In this document: positions 34,061 through 44,530 of the stretch, one piece after another
Layout: each line of letters begins with the position of its first letter
Position numbering within the stretch: position 1 is the stretch's first letter
Notes under the pieces: generated by a model
What the model was told of the DNA's origin: nothing
The model's database searches: none
What the model saw: the letters and a program-made list of their open reading frames with translations, nothing else
Made by a program: the position numbers and the translations under genes
Source: Isochrysis galbana
Lineage: Eukaryota > Haptophyta > Isochrysidales > Isochrysidaceae
Assembly (NCBI GenBank): GCA_018136815.1
Contig: CM030934.1
Span: forward strand, 6,495,698 to 6,559,697
Reading direction: 5' to 3'
Length of the DNA stretch: 64,000 nucleotides

Positions 34061-34830
34061 ACTCCGGAATCATACGATAAACAAACCCCTCCCCGCGCGG
34101 CGAAGGCTGAAGTCGCGATCGCTCGTCATGCGCGAAGATATACGGAAAGAGAGCGCATAACTACGCCACCGAAGGGTTCGAACTATCGTTAAAGTGGAAC
34201 TCGTCCGCTGAAGCCAACGCGGAGGGTCGAGGAGAGATCCAAACTCGCGCGGGGGGAGAAGGCGATGTGCGGAGAGACCTTCTAGACAAGCGACGAGCAA
34301 GGGGCGACGAAACAAGACGCGAGGCGCGAGGCGCGTGCCATTCGTTCTTCCTTTCTTTCATCGAAACCGCGACGAAACTAACATTAAACGTCGGTGCCCC
34401 CTCCGCGAGGATCGCGAAGAAGAACGGACGAGATGGAGGCAATCATCGAAGGAACCGCGAGAGGAATCGAAGCGAGGGGGGGAACAACGACGGCCGGAGG
34501 AAACGAACCGCGCGCGGGGGAGAAGAGAACCTCGCGCGGGGGGGGATTAATATAACGGCCGGAGGCGACGGACGGCACGCCGAGGGAAAGAACCTGCCGC
34601 GGGGGGGGGCGAGGGACCGAGGGCACGGCGGGGCAGCGTGGGAGGGCGTGAGGCCGATCTCGGAGCGAGATCGCGTCCTTTCCCTCGCGGAGCGCGGAGA
34701 GACCCCCCACGAGATATCTTGGGACCGGAGAATGTTTTGGACGAATCTTCTTGCCGTCGGCCGAGGAGAGGCGGACGGAGAGAGAGAGAGAGAGAGAGTC
34801 TCGCAGAGCGACTGCAGAACGAGAAGTCGA
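34061..34830. other. Upstream flank of the Ty3 fossil, GA repeat
   Basis: Probably the 5' untranslated and possibly LTR part of the element on the minus strand. It is rich in CGCGCGGGG blocks (several near 34490-34610) and ends with an (AG)n run at about 34770-34800. No second copy is in the window to prove an LTR. Confidence 0.35.
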
Positions 34831-34879
34831 AGTCATGCCGGTTTATTACCTTAAACGAGCCAACAATTATAGTAACATC

Positions 34880-35050
34880 AAAAACAAAATTCGAATCGCA
34901 AATTTCGAGACCAAAACCTGCAAACCTGGACTTGAGACCATGGGGAATCCGAATCTGTGTGTCTTGTGCGTCAGTGGCAACACGGGGAACTGTTCAATTG
35001 TAATTGTGAGCGCGTACCTTACACGAATATTCATGCCTACAGCCTTCAGA
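34880..35050 (+). repeat. Dispersed repeat family C, copy 1
   Basis: Shares with 39170-39365: AAACCTGCAAACCTGG, CTTGAGACCA, ATCCGAATCTGTGTGT, GGCAACACGGGGAACTGTTC, GAGCGCGTACCTTACACG and AATATTCATCC/GCC. The upstream part (ATTCGAATCGCAAATTTCGA) also resembles the inverted repeats at 54.7 and 55.5 kb. Confidence 0.65.
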
Positions 35051-35139
35051 TGGGCAGGAATACAACACGCGCGCTCCATGACCATGACCCTATCTTTTTA
35101 AAGATAGTTGAGGGTGTGCTGGTCTAGGATGGTCTGGGT

Positions 35140-35290
35140 CAGTGGTGTGTGCTGGGCTTGCATGCCATGAGGCATGTCAGGAGGATGGGTGGTTCCTCCC
35201 ACAAGAGCAAGGGAGGCAGTGGCATTGGAGAGGGGGCTCGCGCCCCCCCTGCGGAGTGAACCGAGTATCTCGAGTATGAACTTAGTTGAA
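35140..35290 (+). repeat. Dispersed repeat family A, copy 3
   Basis: Order: GCATGCCATGAGGCATGTCA, GGGTGGTTCCTCCCAC, AAGGGAGGCAGTGGCA, GGAGAGGGGGCTCGCGCCCC, then a closing GTATGAACTTAGTTGA. Closest to 22495-22640. Confidence 0.65.
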
Positions 35291-35958
35291 CGCTGCGTCA
35301 AGTAAGCAAATTACAAATTAAGTTGTGTTTGAGCCCACAACCAAACACAAGCGCACACCTCGAGCTGCAGCCACAAGTTCGAAAGGCCGAACACGAAAGC
35401 ACACGCAGAGCCACGCACGAACGACTTACACGGTGGTGGAGTGGAGTGGGAAGGTTAAGAGGGACAAGGAGAAGTCGCACGGAGAATGAGAAAGCGTACG
35501 ACGTGGAGTCAACTGGTATCTATCAATGTGGTCGGCAAAGAATGAAACCCTAGACTGCCCCGCACCGCAGGTGACGGAGTTCATACGAATACACGAGAGA
35601 AGTAGGAGAGGTCGACAGTGAATAAGTTGTAGAGAGAAGACAACCCTGACATCCCCGTCCGGAAGGGATGGGTTGGAAGAACGACAAGGATTTGGAATGG
35701 GGCGGAGCCAATGAAGTTGCGCTCATGTAAATGGTGGGAGTGCCCGCAGTCATAATTGTGCCTTGATCCTCAAGCCTGATTGCACTGCAGCTCTTAGGTG
35801 CACAGGAGGTAGATAGATTGCTCATCAAGCCCCACCTCAAACGCAGGACGGCATCCCGAAAGTACGCTCTACTGCCTTTGTAGACATGGGTAGAAATCCA
35901 CAGCGACCGGCTTTCACCACTTTGGGCGATGACTGCTGGGCGGCGTGCGCCCGGGAGC
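35291..35958. other. Intergenic, no gene seen
   Basis: Short frames only. The part nearest 35959 is probably the 3' UTR of the sigma-factor gene. Confidence 0.45.
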
Positions 35959-37169
35959 TCACGACTCCAGGTATGAGTGCAAACGTACGGCCAATTGGCG
36001 CTGACCCTGTAGCTTGCGCAAGCACTTGGCTTCGATCCGTTTCACCTCGCGCTCGTCCATGTTGTACTCAGCACCCACTTCTTCAACTGAACGCCGACCC
36101 ATCCCATCGAGAGCATACAGCTGGGTCATAATGTCCACATCCCGGGGGTCGAGCAAACCAGCCAGTGACTGGCGTAGCAGAGAGCGCAAGTCCGACGCAG
36201 CAAGGGCCTCGGCGGGGTCAGTCCCAGCTGGAGCCTCAAGGGTATTTGTGAGCTCCAACGCCTCGAGCGACATGGTACCACGCTCAGATTGCAACGCCAG
36301 ATGCAGCTGGTCCTCCGTGAGCTCCGCCATGTCCGCGAGCTCGGGAATGGTCGGCCAGCGCCCCTCGACTGCCATAAACTCGCGCCGGAGGCGCTTCACC
36401 CTGCGAAAACCGGAGCGGCGTGCAGGTTACGGGTGAGGCGCCGCAAAACATCTTGTCCTAGGTCCATTCTGTCTGAGTTCGGTGATTAAGGCCTTGAAGG
36501 TGCTGGTAGCAAGCGGGGCACGCGAGGAAGGTTCGGCAAGGTCGCACACCTAGTGAGCCGTTGACCAGCACGCACGGGGAGCCGAATTAGCCGTGATGAA
36601 TTGGCGATGAGGAGCAGAATGTACTTTTGGATCCAGTGCACGCTGTAGGAAGAAAACCGTGTACCATGCGTCGGATCGAAGCGCTCAGCAGCAGCAATGA
36701 GGCCCATCGTGCCCTCTTGAACGATGTCCTGCATGCACACGCCTCGGTTGCGGTATTTGCGCGCCACGTGCGTCACGAATCGGAGATTAGCCACGATGAG
36801 GCGCTCACGTTGAGCCCGCAGTGTCGAGAGCGCCTCGATAAAACTGCTCTCGCCTCCCACAAATCCAATGGCCGCACACCACTCACTGGTGCTGGGCTCG
36901 CGCTGGAGTCGCTCGCTCAATTGCTCATGGACCGTTGTCCAGCGCCTGAGCAGCTGCATGTCGAGTGCAAGGATCTGCTCCTCATCAGCAGTGAGACGCG
37001 TTGCGGCCTGCGCCTGCTGCCAGAGCACGCGCGGTGCGCTCCTCGACGGGAGGAGGTGGAATGCACGGAGGGCGTTGGAGCTGGCGGCGCGGGCAGAGGG
37101 TGTGGGAAGCCGTTCCGGGGGTCTGGAGGGCGCAAGCGCAAGCATCACTGTCGCGAGGGAGGCGAGCAT
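35959..37169 (-). CDS. Plastid RNA polymerase sigma-70 factor
   Basis: Two exons, 37169-36550 and 36400-35959, are joined across a 149-nt GT-AG intron (GTGTGC...TTCGCAG, phase 2) that falls between sigma regions 2 and 3 and restores RLTRVKRLRREF. Region 1.2-like LTADEEQILALDMQL is followed by region 2 (RLIVANLRFVTHVARKYRNR, DIVQEGTMGLIAAAERFD, FSSYSVHWIQKYI), region 3 (GRWPTIPELADMAELTEDQL) and region 4 with its helix-turn-helix (RSVEEVGAEYNMDEREVKRI). The N-terminus (MLASLATVMLALAPS) is hydrophobic, consistent with a signal peptide of a secondary-plastid targeting sequence. Sigma factors direct the bacterial-type plastid polymerase to promoters. At about 353 residues it is short for a plant-type SIG protein. 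The intron and leader exclude a bacterial contig. Confidence 0.93.
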
Positions 37170-37179
37170 CTTGGGAGCA

Positions 37180-37576
37180 AGGGGAGGGTGTGAAGGGAGG
37201 CGAGGGTGGCGAGGGAGGGGAGGAGGGGGAGGGAGGGGAAGAAGGGGAGGGTGTGGAGCGTGTGGAGGGAGGGGAGGGAGGGTCGAGGTCGGGGTGCGGT
37301 GGCAGGGTCCGGAGGGGCGAGTGGGGGAAGAAAGGGCGGGGGGCGGGGGGGGGGTCGGGCGAGGTAGGGAGCGAGGGGGGGGGAGGTGAAGGGGGGGAGG
37401 GGGGCGGCGAGGTTGGGGGGGTGGGGGGGCGGCGGGGGGGAGGGGGGGGGGAGGATTTCGAGGCCGGGGCGGCGGGGGGGAGAGAGAGAGGAAGGGGGCG
37501 TGGGGGGGAGGGGGGGAGGCGGGGAAGGGGGGGAAGGGGGGGAAGGGGAAGCGAGGGTCACCCCAAGTGGCGAGAG

Positions 37577-37613
<37 letters not shown>

Positions 37614-37800
37614 CGCGGGCCCCCGCCCTCCCCCCGCCCTCCCCCCGCGCCCCCCCCCCCCGCCCCGCCCGCCCGCGCCGCTCTCGCTACGCCACGCGAA
37701 GCTTGTGGAGCGCCCCCCCCCCCCCCCCCTCTCCCCCCCCCCAACCCCCCCCGCGCGCTCCTACATCTCCCCCCCCTCCGCCCCCCTCCCCCCCCCCGCG
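37180..37800. repeat. Polypurine then polypyrimidine block
   Basis: About 430 bases of G/A on the plus strand (with a (GA)n run at about 37577-37609) switch abruptly to about 170 bases of C-rich pyrimidine. This is upstream of the minus-strand sigma gene. Many long open frames cross it only because neither composition makes stop codons. Confidence 0.85.
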
Positions 37801-37804
37801 CGCC

Positions 37805-37957
37805 CAGGAGCTGCTCCTCCCCGTCGGCCCAAATGGCGCACCCTCCCTCCTCTTCCCATCGGGTGATACGTGGAACCGTTTCAAGCCGCGTGTGAGCGAG
37901 TTTGGAGTGCGCTACGTGGACGACGTCTGCTCTGGCGACCGACCGGCGAATACATAG
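37805..37957 (+). CDS. Possible terminal exon, unknown
   Basis: After the C-rich tract a frame reads AQELLLPVGPNGAPSLL, FPSGDTWNRFKPRVSEFG, VRYVDDVCSGDRPANT and stops at 37957. Its composition is balanced and protein-like, unlike the low-complexity DNA before it. An acceptor (CCCAG) sits at its start. No family recognised; the upstream exon was not found. It could equally be a small relic. Confidence 0.25.
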   Translation, partial: QELLLPVGPNGAPSLLFPSGDTWNRFKPRVSEFGVRYVDDVCSGDRPANT

Positions 37958-38420
37958 ACTAGACTACACTACTCCTACCACCCACAGAATTCAATCGGGC
38001 GTGGCGGCGCCCTCTAAAGTAAGAGTACAAGTAAAGTAGGTGGAAAAACAATTTTCACTTGTTTAGAGGGGTGAGTATGTAGTTGACAGTTGACGGGTGT
38101 TCATTGTCGCGCGCCGTCAGTTGGGTGTGTTCGCGGCGCAGCCGCGGGGGGCGTTTCGTTGTTGTTGTTCACGCGGCGCGATGAAAAATTTCAGGGATTT
38201 TTACTGTGCTCGTGTTTCACTTTGCGGGTCAAGGGAGTAGTGGTAGTGGGTAGTTGACTAGGTTCTCGTTTTTCGACCCTTTCAAGGGTTCACGGTTAGT
38301 TGACTTGGTTCAAACGGTCATCAAGTTTGAGTTGAGTTCGCGTTCGACTATTTTTTACCACCTACTTGTAACAACTTGTAGAGGCTAGAGCTTCGCAAGC
38401 GACCGCGCCTCGCAGCCGGC
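37958..38420. other. Non-coding, G/T-rich
   Basis: No gene is seen. It contains repeated TAGTTGAC/GTTGAC words and a GCGGCGCAGCCGCGG palindrome near 38130. Confidence 0.4.
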
Positions 38421-38520
38421 AGCCGGCGGTGGCCGTAGTATGTAGTATCGTAGTATCGAGAGGCAGGCAATGCTTGGAGGCTGCGACCGGTGGCCGGTGG
38501 GTTCGCGGTGTAGGACCCTA
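38420..38520 (+). mobile_element. Ty3-derived scrap matching 29025-29110
   Basis: GTATCGAGAGGCAGGCA, TGCTTGG.GGCTGC, ACCGGTGGCCG and GTAGGAC occur here in the same order and spacing as inside the pol region of the Ty3 fossil near 29040-29110. It is therefore a small fossil piece of a related element, too short to date. Confidence 0.65.
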
Positions 38521-38526
38521 GATGTG

Positions 38527-38725
38527 AAACACGGCAGGGGGGGCCTCCAAACACAGCAAATACGGCCTGTTTTTGGCTGCTTTTCTGCTACAAACACGGG
38601 AACGTCGCAAACACGGCATGCTGCATGCTGCTAGGGAGGGCGTTTGAAACACGGCGGTGAAAACGGGCTGTCTTTGGCCTCTGTCCAAACACGGTAAACG
38701 GTAAACCCGTGTTTACCAAGTAGGC
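38527..38725 (+). repeat. Cluster of AAACACGG words
   Basis: AAACACGG or a one-base variant occurs about seven times at irregular spacing, ending in a palindromic AAACACGG...CCCGTGTTT pair near 38690-38715. Not a regular tandem repeat. Confidence 0.6.
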
Positions 38726-39165
38726 GTAGGACGAATGGATGAATAAAAAGACTAAGACTGTGAATAGGAATAGGTTTGGGTTTCGACCATTAGGTATCTA
38801 GCTGATAGTAGTGTCGCGGTTAGGGGGAGAGCCGCCGCCAGCGGGTGGAGTAAGCCGCCTTTGACACTAATGTGCCCGAGCCGCCCTCCAGTTTCATGCG
38901 CTCGCGGTTGCCCTTGAGAAAGGTGAGGCCGTGAGGCCTACTTTTTCGACCGCCTTGATGAGGATACTCAGCGTGATCTGCTTTGCCTGTGCTAGGCCGT
39001 CGGCTTCTACGACCAAGTGAGCCGCCACATCTTGCAGGGCGTTGTGCGGGGGAGGACAAATATCGAGGGGAGGGGGAAGGGGGCAGTGTGCCCCCTCCTC
39101 CCGGTATCACTCGGACACCTGGGTCGTCAGTCAGTCAGTCAGTCATGGCGGGATTCCGGGACTTA
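38726..39165. other. Non-coding, (AGTC)n repeat
   Basis: No gene is seen. A (AGTC)5 run lies at about 39126-39146, and an A-like G-rich block (GAGGGGAGGGGGAAGGGGGC then TGCCCCC) at about 39065-39105. Confidence 0.4.
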
Positions 39166-39169
39166 ATAA

Positions 39170-39365
39170 ACATTATGTCCAAACCTGGCAGGTTAATCTG
39201 GGCTTGAGTGAGACTTGAGACCACGGGCCACGGGCCAAGGAGGATCCGAATCTGAATCTGTGTATTTGTATGTTAATAGCAATACGGGGAACTGTTCAAC
39301 TGTCAACTGTGGGTGTGGGCGCGTACCTTACACGATACCGATACACGAATATTCATCCTTATCCT
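39170..39365 (+). repeat. Dispersed repeat family C, copy 2
   Basis: Counterpart of 34880-35050, with insertions relative to it (for example an extra CGATACCGATA near 39337). Confidence 0.65.
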
Positions 39366-39996
39366 TACAACTTACAACAACCTTCGTGCTGCGAGCTTTA
39401 GCTTTAGCTTTGAGTCTGGATAAGGATAAAGGCGTTTGCGACGGGACCCCGTTAGGAGAGGAGCGGACACCTTCAAGAACGTTTCCCCCCCTCCTAGTCG
39501 CCGCCTCCCTTCTTAGGGGAGAAGTATGTAGACATAAAACAAAAATGACAATCAAACATCACTCGAGGGAGGCACATAACATGGAAATGGGACATAGTGG
39601 AAGGGAGGGAGCAAGGATGAGGAAGTAGAGGAAGAGAGAAGGTCCGACAGAAAAACGAGACGTCTAACAACTGAGAAGGCAGGTACATCAAGTCTACGAC
39701 CGATGTGTGAAATAGAGAAAAGTTCGAGCGCTGATTGGTACCAAATGAAGGCAGCACCGACCTTGATTGGGCTGCTACCATTGAGCTCATTTTGGCGCGC
39801 CCAGGGGCCCCGCGGATAGACGAAGGGGGAGGGCGGTTTAACACGGGCAACACGATCGCTTCAAAGATATGGTGCGCACCGCCCGTGTTCACGTCAGGCA
39901 TATACCTCTCTCGCGCGCTCTGTCGCACAAACGTGTTAAGTCGAGCATCTATTTCGATTTCACAATTGCAACTTTTTCCTCTGCTTGTAATCTCTA
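39366..39996. other. Intergenic, no gene seen
   Basis: Short frames without motifs. Likely contains the 3' UTR of the rsmI-like gene. Confidence 0.4.
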
Positions 39997-41279
39997 CTAG
40001 GAAACTCGAAGTTCGGCCTGTATTTCCAGTGCAAGGTCATAGATTGGTCGCTTGCGTGCGCCTAGCTCCGCTGCCACCTCCTTGACGAGGTATGAAAGTG
40101 GCTCTCCCGCTGCCAAGCGCTCCTCCAATAACTCGCGTGCTCGGGCCATCGTCTCGTCGTGCGCAACCTCGGCACGAGCCTCCAACTCCTACAGGGACCC
40201 GCCGATGCGGTAAGAGATTTCACGGCAGCACGACCGTTCGCGGACACGTTCAGGCAAAGAGAGTCGAGGCAGTGATAGCGGCAGGGGCGGCACAGCGCGA
40301 TGACGCCAGGCGTGGGCGAAGAGGGGCATCTGGTGAGCTCATGCTCACTTACCTCTTGGCCGAGTGGAGCCAACACAAGCGTGAATTCACCTCTTAGCTT
40401 CCCGTCACTCTCAAGTGTCGCAAAGTGAGAAGCCAGGCTTGCCACTGAGCCGCGAGTCACCGCCTCATGCAATTTGGTGAGCTCACGCGCGGCGATCAGC
40501 TTCCGCTCCGACGCACCAGCTGCTGCCAAGTCAGAGAGGGTTGCCACGAGGCGATGAGGCGCCTCATATAGCACTGCCGGCTTGGGGTCTCTAACCACTT
40601 CGGCCACCCGATCCTTACGCGCACGACCGCTGCGCGGGAGAAAGCCGCAGAAGCGGAAGCCAGTGCAAGGATAGCCGGAGATGGACATGGCGGCAACTGC
40701 AGCGCATGCGCCTGGGACGGGCACCAGCGGAATGCCTGCGTCTGCACAGGAAGCTGCCAAAATCGCGCCAGGATCAGAGATGCCCGGTGTGCCGGCGTCG
40801 CTGACCACGGCAATGGTGGCGCCCTTCGAAGCCAACTCAATTATCCGTGCGCTCGCAGCGCGTGCGTTGTGCTCGTGGTGCGATATCTGCTTCTTTGTTG
40901 ACGCTCCAAGGTGGCGAAGCAGCTTTGCAGTGTGTCGCGTGTCCTCCGAGGCGACAAAGTCCGCCTCCTTCAGAGTGCGCACCGCTCGGAGCGTGATGTC
41001 ATCGAGGTTTCCTATGGGCGTACTGACAAAGTAGACGTGACCAGACCGTAAGTAGGCCGTCGTGCCGTCTCGCTCGCCTGCTCGATGCAGCTGCTCAGCG
41101 CCGCTGCTTGGTGGCAGGTCGAGAGAGTCCGCCTGGGCGGTGTTGCACTGATCGTCTCGTGGAGGAGTCGAGGCAGACATCCGTGTGATCGGCAGCCGGT
41201 GGCTCTGCTGTACCGGCGGCATGCATAGTGGGCCGAGCGCCAGCGCGAGCAGGGGACGGGCGCATCGCGCTGCGCGCAT
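39997..41279 (-). CDS. rsmI: RsmI-type 16S rRNA cytidine-2'-O-methyltransferase
   Basis: Exon 1 (41279-40353) and exon 2 (40188-39997) join in phase 0 over a 164-nt intron (GTAAGT...CTGTAG). The tetrapyrrole-methylase-fold motifs of RsmI are all present: STPIGNLDDITLRA, SEDTRHTAKLL, SDAGTPGISDPG, PVPGACAAVAA, CGFLPRSG, YEAPHRL, ARELTKLHE and GEFTLVLAP. RsmI methylates the 2'-OH of C1402 in bacterial 16S rRNA using S-adenosylmethionine. In an alga the target is most likely the plastid (or mitochondrial) small-subunit rRNA. About 80 residues precede the domain and start with MRAARCARPLLALALGPL, a plausible signal/transit region. Exon 2 is a helical C-terminal tail (ELLEERLAAGEPLSYLV, KEVAAELG) like that of bacterial RsmI. 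Confidence 0.95.
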
Positions 41280-41715
41280 CGCCGCGGCGGATGAGCGTGA
41301 CCGCCGGTAGCCACCTTATCCCAATATTAGAGTACATTCGAGGGTTTTTGCACGGCACCAAAGACAAACGAAAGAGGGGGGGAAGGCGAGGAGGCGGTAG
41401 AAAGGGATGGAAGGGCGTTATATGATATGCGGTGAAAGGTAGAAAGGTACCGTCTAGCGATAGGTGTGTAGCCCTGAATCTTCAGATCCCCCCTTTTTTT
41501 TCAATGTCAACTAGCGCGTAGGAGGACCAAGGCCTAGTCACAGTAGCGCGCCCGTTTGCCGGTTGAGCACCGGACGCACATATCTTGCTACTTGCTATTG
41601 GGTGGTATTGGGTGGTGAAAAATGAGCAAAAGCTGCAAATGATAGTGATTTGCATTACATCTCTCAAGGCACTACCGAGCAAGAGCCCCTAGTGGTTCCC
41701 ACGTGCCTTTGCTGA
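41280..41715. other. Intergenic, no gene seen
   Basis: Purine-rich near 41360-41415 and a T8 run near 41495. Contains the promoter side of rsmI and the 3' UTR of the ABC1 kinase. Confidence 0.45.
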
Positions 41716-44530
41716 TTACCGTTGCGACTTGGCGGCAGGTGCCGCGTGACTCTCACCGTCAAGCTTAGCCGCTGCAGCGAGACCGCGGTCAAGCGCCGCA
41801 AACGCCCCCCCGACAACCTCGAGGCCAAGAATGCCTGCCGTGCCCACACGCCGAGCGAGAAGCGACTCGGCTCGGTCAACACGTCCTCGTAGTCTGTCTG
41901 CTTGCGCGTTGGCAATGGCGCCGGCAAAGCGCGTCGCCGTGCGCGCGATCGCCGTGCGGCGCTCGTTAACCTTTTGCGCCAGTTCCGGAGCACGATTTAC
42001 CAGGGGCACGAGGGTATCACGAGCGCGTGTGAGATCCTGCGTCGATGGGAGATTAACAGCCGGCAAGAGCGGCACCATTGCGCTTGATTGACGCCCGTTC
42101 GCGTCGGATCCTTCATTGCTAGCAACCGCATTTGTAATGTCGNNNNNNNNNNNNNNNNNNNNNNNNNNNNNNNNNNNNNNNNNNNNNNNNNNNNNNNNNN
42201 NNNNNNNNNNNNNNNNNNNNNNNNNNNNNNNNNNNNNNNNNNTTGTGCTGGGACCCAGGGGCACTCAATCGGGAGCGTGCCATCTCCACAAGGAGGCGAA
42301 GAGCCTCTGCTCGCTTCCGGTCGTGCTCATCCGGTGCAAGGAGAGCCTCGCCGAGCATTGAAATGGGGGCAGGCACGGGCGCGCTAGTGATGAGCGCACG
42401 CGCAGGCCCCTCAGTGAGGGCGACGCGCGTGAACGCGTCCAGCGAGGCCGCCGCTTCTGTGAGCAAGAGCTCTTGAGCAAACGACCCATCCTCCGACAAG
42501 AGAAGCGAGAGCAGCTCCTCGGACGCGGCGGCAGCGGCTGCCGATGCCTGCGCCGAGGCCGTGGACGTCGTGTACGACTGAAGCCCCTCGGCCATCGAGG
42601 ACAGACGGCTCACATCAAGAGCGCCACGGCCGCCCTGTGCAACGCCGCTTTTCGCAGAGAAGAGCAGCGTGCGCAGGGCTTCTCGGGCGCGCGGTGAGTC
42701 GTCCGAGAGAAGGCGCTTCGCAAGATATGGGTAGCACTCCGAGAGGATGGCGTAGTCCTCATCACATGCGAGGCCGATGCCTTCGAGAGTGGAGAAGGCG
42801 CGCGACGTGTACACAAAGTAGCTAGGCACCTGGAAGTAGTTGGGCTGCTCCCGCTGCAAGGCGTCCAGCTTGGATGTCACATCGGCTGTCGTTGAGGAGG
42901 AGGCGCGCGCAGACGCATCTGCCGCCATATTAGAGCGCATCTCCTCGCGCAACTTCTCACGTAGCTCGGCGTCGGAGATGTCCTTGCCATACTTTTCTCT
43001 AGCCTCCTGCACAATGCGCTTTTGGATCCCTTTGGGCCCGCCGCCTTGCGCCGCCTGCCGCAGCATGAAAGAGATGGCGGTAGTAACGCCTGATGCGCGG
43101 AGCTGCTCAGCACCGTAACGCGACGGGATAAAGCCGAGCTTGACGAGGTCATCGGGGACTGCCTCGTAATCCTCAGCCGAAAGGTGGGCAATGAACTCAA
43201 GTAGACTATATTGGAGCTCTGACGGCACCTCGAGGACCATCCCCCAGTCGAGGATGCAAAGTTTCCCGTCCAGGGTGCGCAGGAGGTTGCCGGGGTGCGG
43301 GTCGCAGTGCAACACCCCGGTGTCCAGAAGCATGGTCAGATAGGCGTTCAGTGCCACGCCGCACAAGCGCGCCACATCGCCTGCACTCGAATCGGCAAGC
43401 CGCTCGCCCTCGACCCACTCCGTCGTTAGCACATAGCTCGTCGACAACTCGTCGACGACGGCGGGGGCCGTCACAGCATCCAAGCCCCGCGCGCGCATGG
43501 CCCCGGCAAATGCAGTAGTGCTTGCCGCCTCTCGCCGATAGTCCAGCTCATTGACGAAGCCCCGTCCCCACTCGTCAACAAGGGCAACGAGGTCGGTGTT
43601 TAGGTTGTTCACGCGCTGCCATGTGGGTGCAAGCAGCCGCATCATGTAGAGGTCAAGTGAGACGGAGAGCAGCACCTTCGGGCGCTGCACCTTGACGGCG
43701 ACGTTGCGGCCGTCCCGCAGAACCCCGCGGTACACTTGGCCGACAGACGCTGAAGCCACAGGCTTAGGGGAGAGCTCAGAGAAGATCGTTCCGAGCTCGG
43801 TCGCGTCACGCAGGCCGAGCTCCTGCGCGATGACCGCACGGCCAATCTCTGCCGAGAAAGGAGGCACATTGTCCTGGAGCTGGACAAGCCCGCGAATGTA
43901 TGGCGCAGGCAGCAGGTCCTGTCTGATGCTGAGCGCCTGCCCAACCTTGATGGCGGTCGGTCCCAGCTTCGAGACGATGTGGAGGAGTTCTTCCGAGCGC
44001 TTCTCAACCGTGGCCTCGTCATCCTCTCGTCCCGCCCACTTGTCCAGAAGCACGTGCGTGACAAACCCACCGGTAAGCTGGGTAAGCTGGAAGAAGCGCG
44101 TCATGGGCAACCACGGCCGATAGGCGAAGAAGCGATCGGCGGCAGCAGGATCGTACTTGCCCTCACGGTAAGGCACAGCACCCGAATAGTGGCCGCGGTC
44201 TGCCGCAGTGATCGAGCGGCCCGTGAGAGCGATGGAGAGGCCCGGGACAAAGAAGGCGGCGACGGCGAGTGTGGGGGACGAGAGAGCCCCCGTGATCTGC
44301 GCAGGCGCCCCATCCCACGCCGCCATCACCATCGAGGGCGCCGCAGCGAGGAGCGCTTCCTTGTACACGTCTGCCTGCTGGGAGAGGTCCGCGGCGAGGC
44401 CTTCGAAGAACATGGCGGGTGGCGAAAAGCGAGCAGGCCGCCTAACCCCGTTCAATGCGCCTCGCGCCACCAGGGCCGAGCAGAGGGCAGGAAGCAGCAG
44501 CAGCAGCAGTAGCAGAGGGCGCGGCGCCAT
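41716..44530 (-). CDS. Plastid ABC1/ADCK (UbiB-type) atypical kinase
   Basis: A single frame from 44530 runs to the N gap (42242-42143) and resumes to a stop at 41716. The start, MAPRPLLLLLLLLPALCSA, is a textbook signal peptide followed by a basic Ala/Arg stretch, the bipartite leader of secondary plastids. ABC1 signatures follow: GPTAIKVGQALSIRQDLLP (KxGQ motif), PVASASVGQVYRG (Ala-rich loop), VAVKVQRP (ATP lysine), NELDYRREA, HCDPHPGNLL and LDWGMV (metal-binding Asp). Plant and algal ABC1K proteins sit on plastoglobules or thylakoids and control prenyl-lipid and quinone metabolism. A long helical C-terminal region follows the kinase, some of it hidden by the gap. The gap length is arbitrary, so the true length (about 900 residues) is approximate. 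Confidence 0.95.
42143..42242. other. Assembly gap (100 N) inside the ABC1 kinase
   Basis: Exactly 100 N. The coding frame is open on both sides; the frame across it cannot be judged. Confidence 0.95.

Noticed and set aside
34130-34200. GGGTTCGAAC block as a tRNA gene or primer-binding site
   Set aside because: No cloverleaf arms pair around it, and no TGG lies at the right distance on the element's sense strand.
34061-34850. 5' LTR of the Ty3 fossil
   Set aside because: No second copy exists in the window to compare, so the boundaries cannot be supported.
37001-37957. 318-codon frame through the purine block
   Set aside because: Low-complexity Gly/Glu/Arg then Pro/Arg; neither composition allows stop codons. 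Only the last 50 codons look protein-like and are listed separately.
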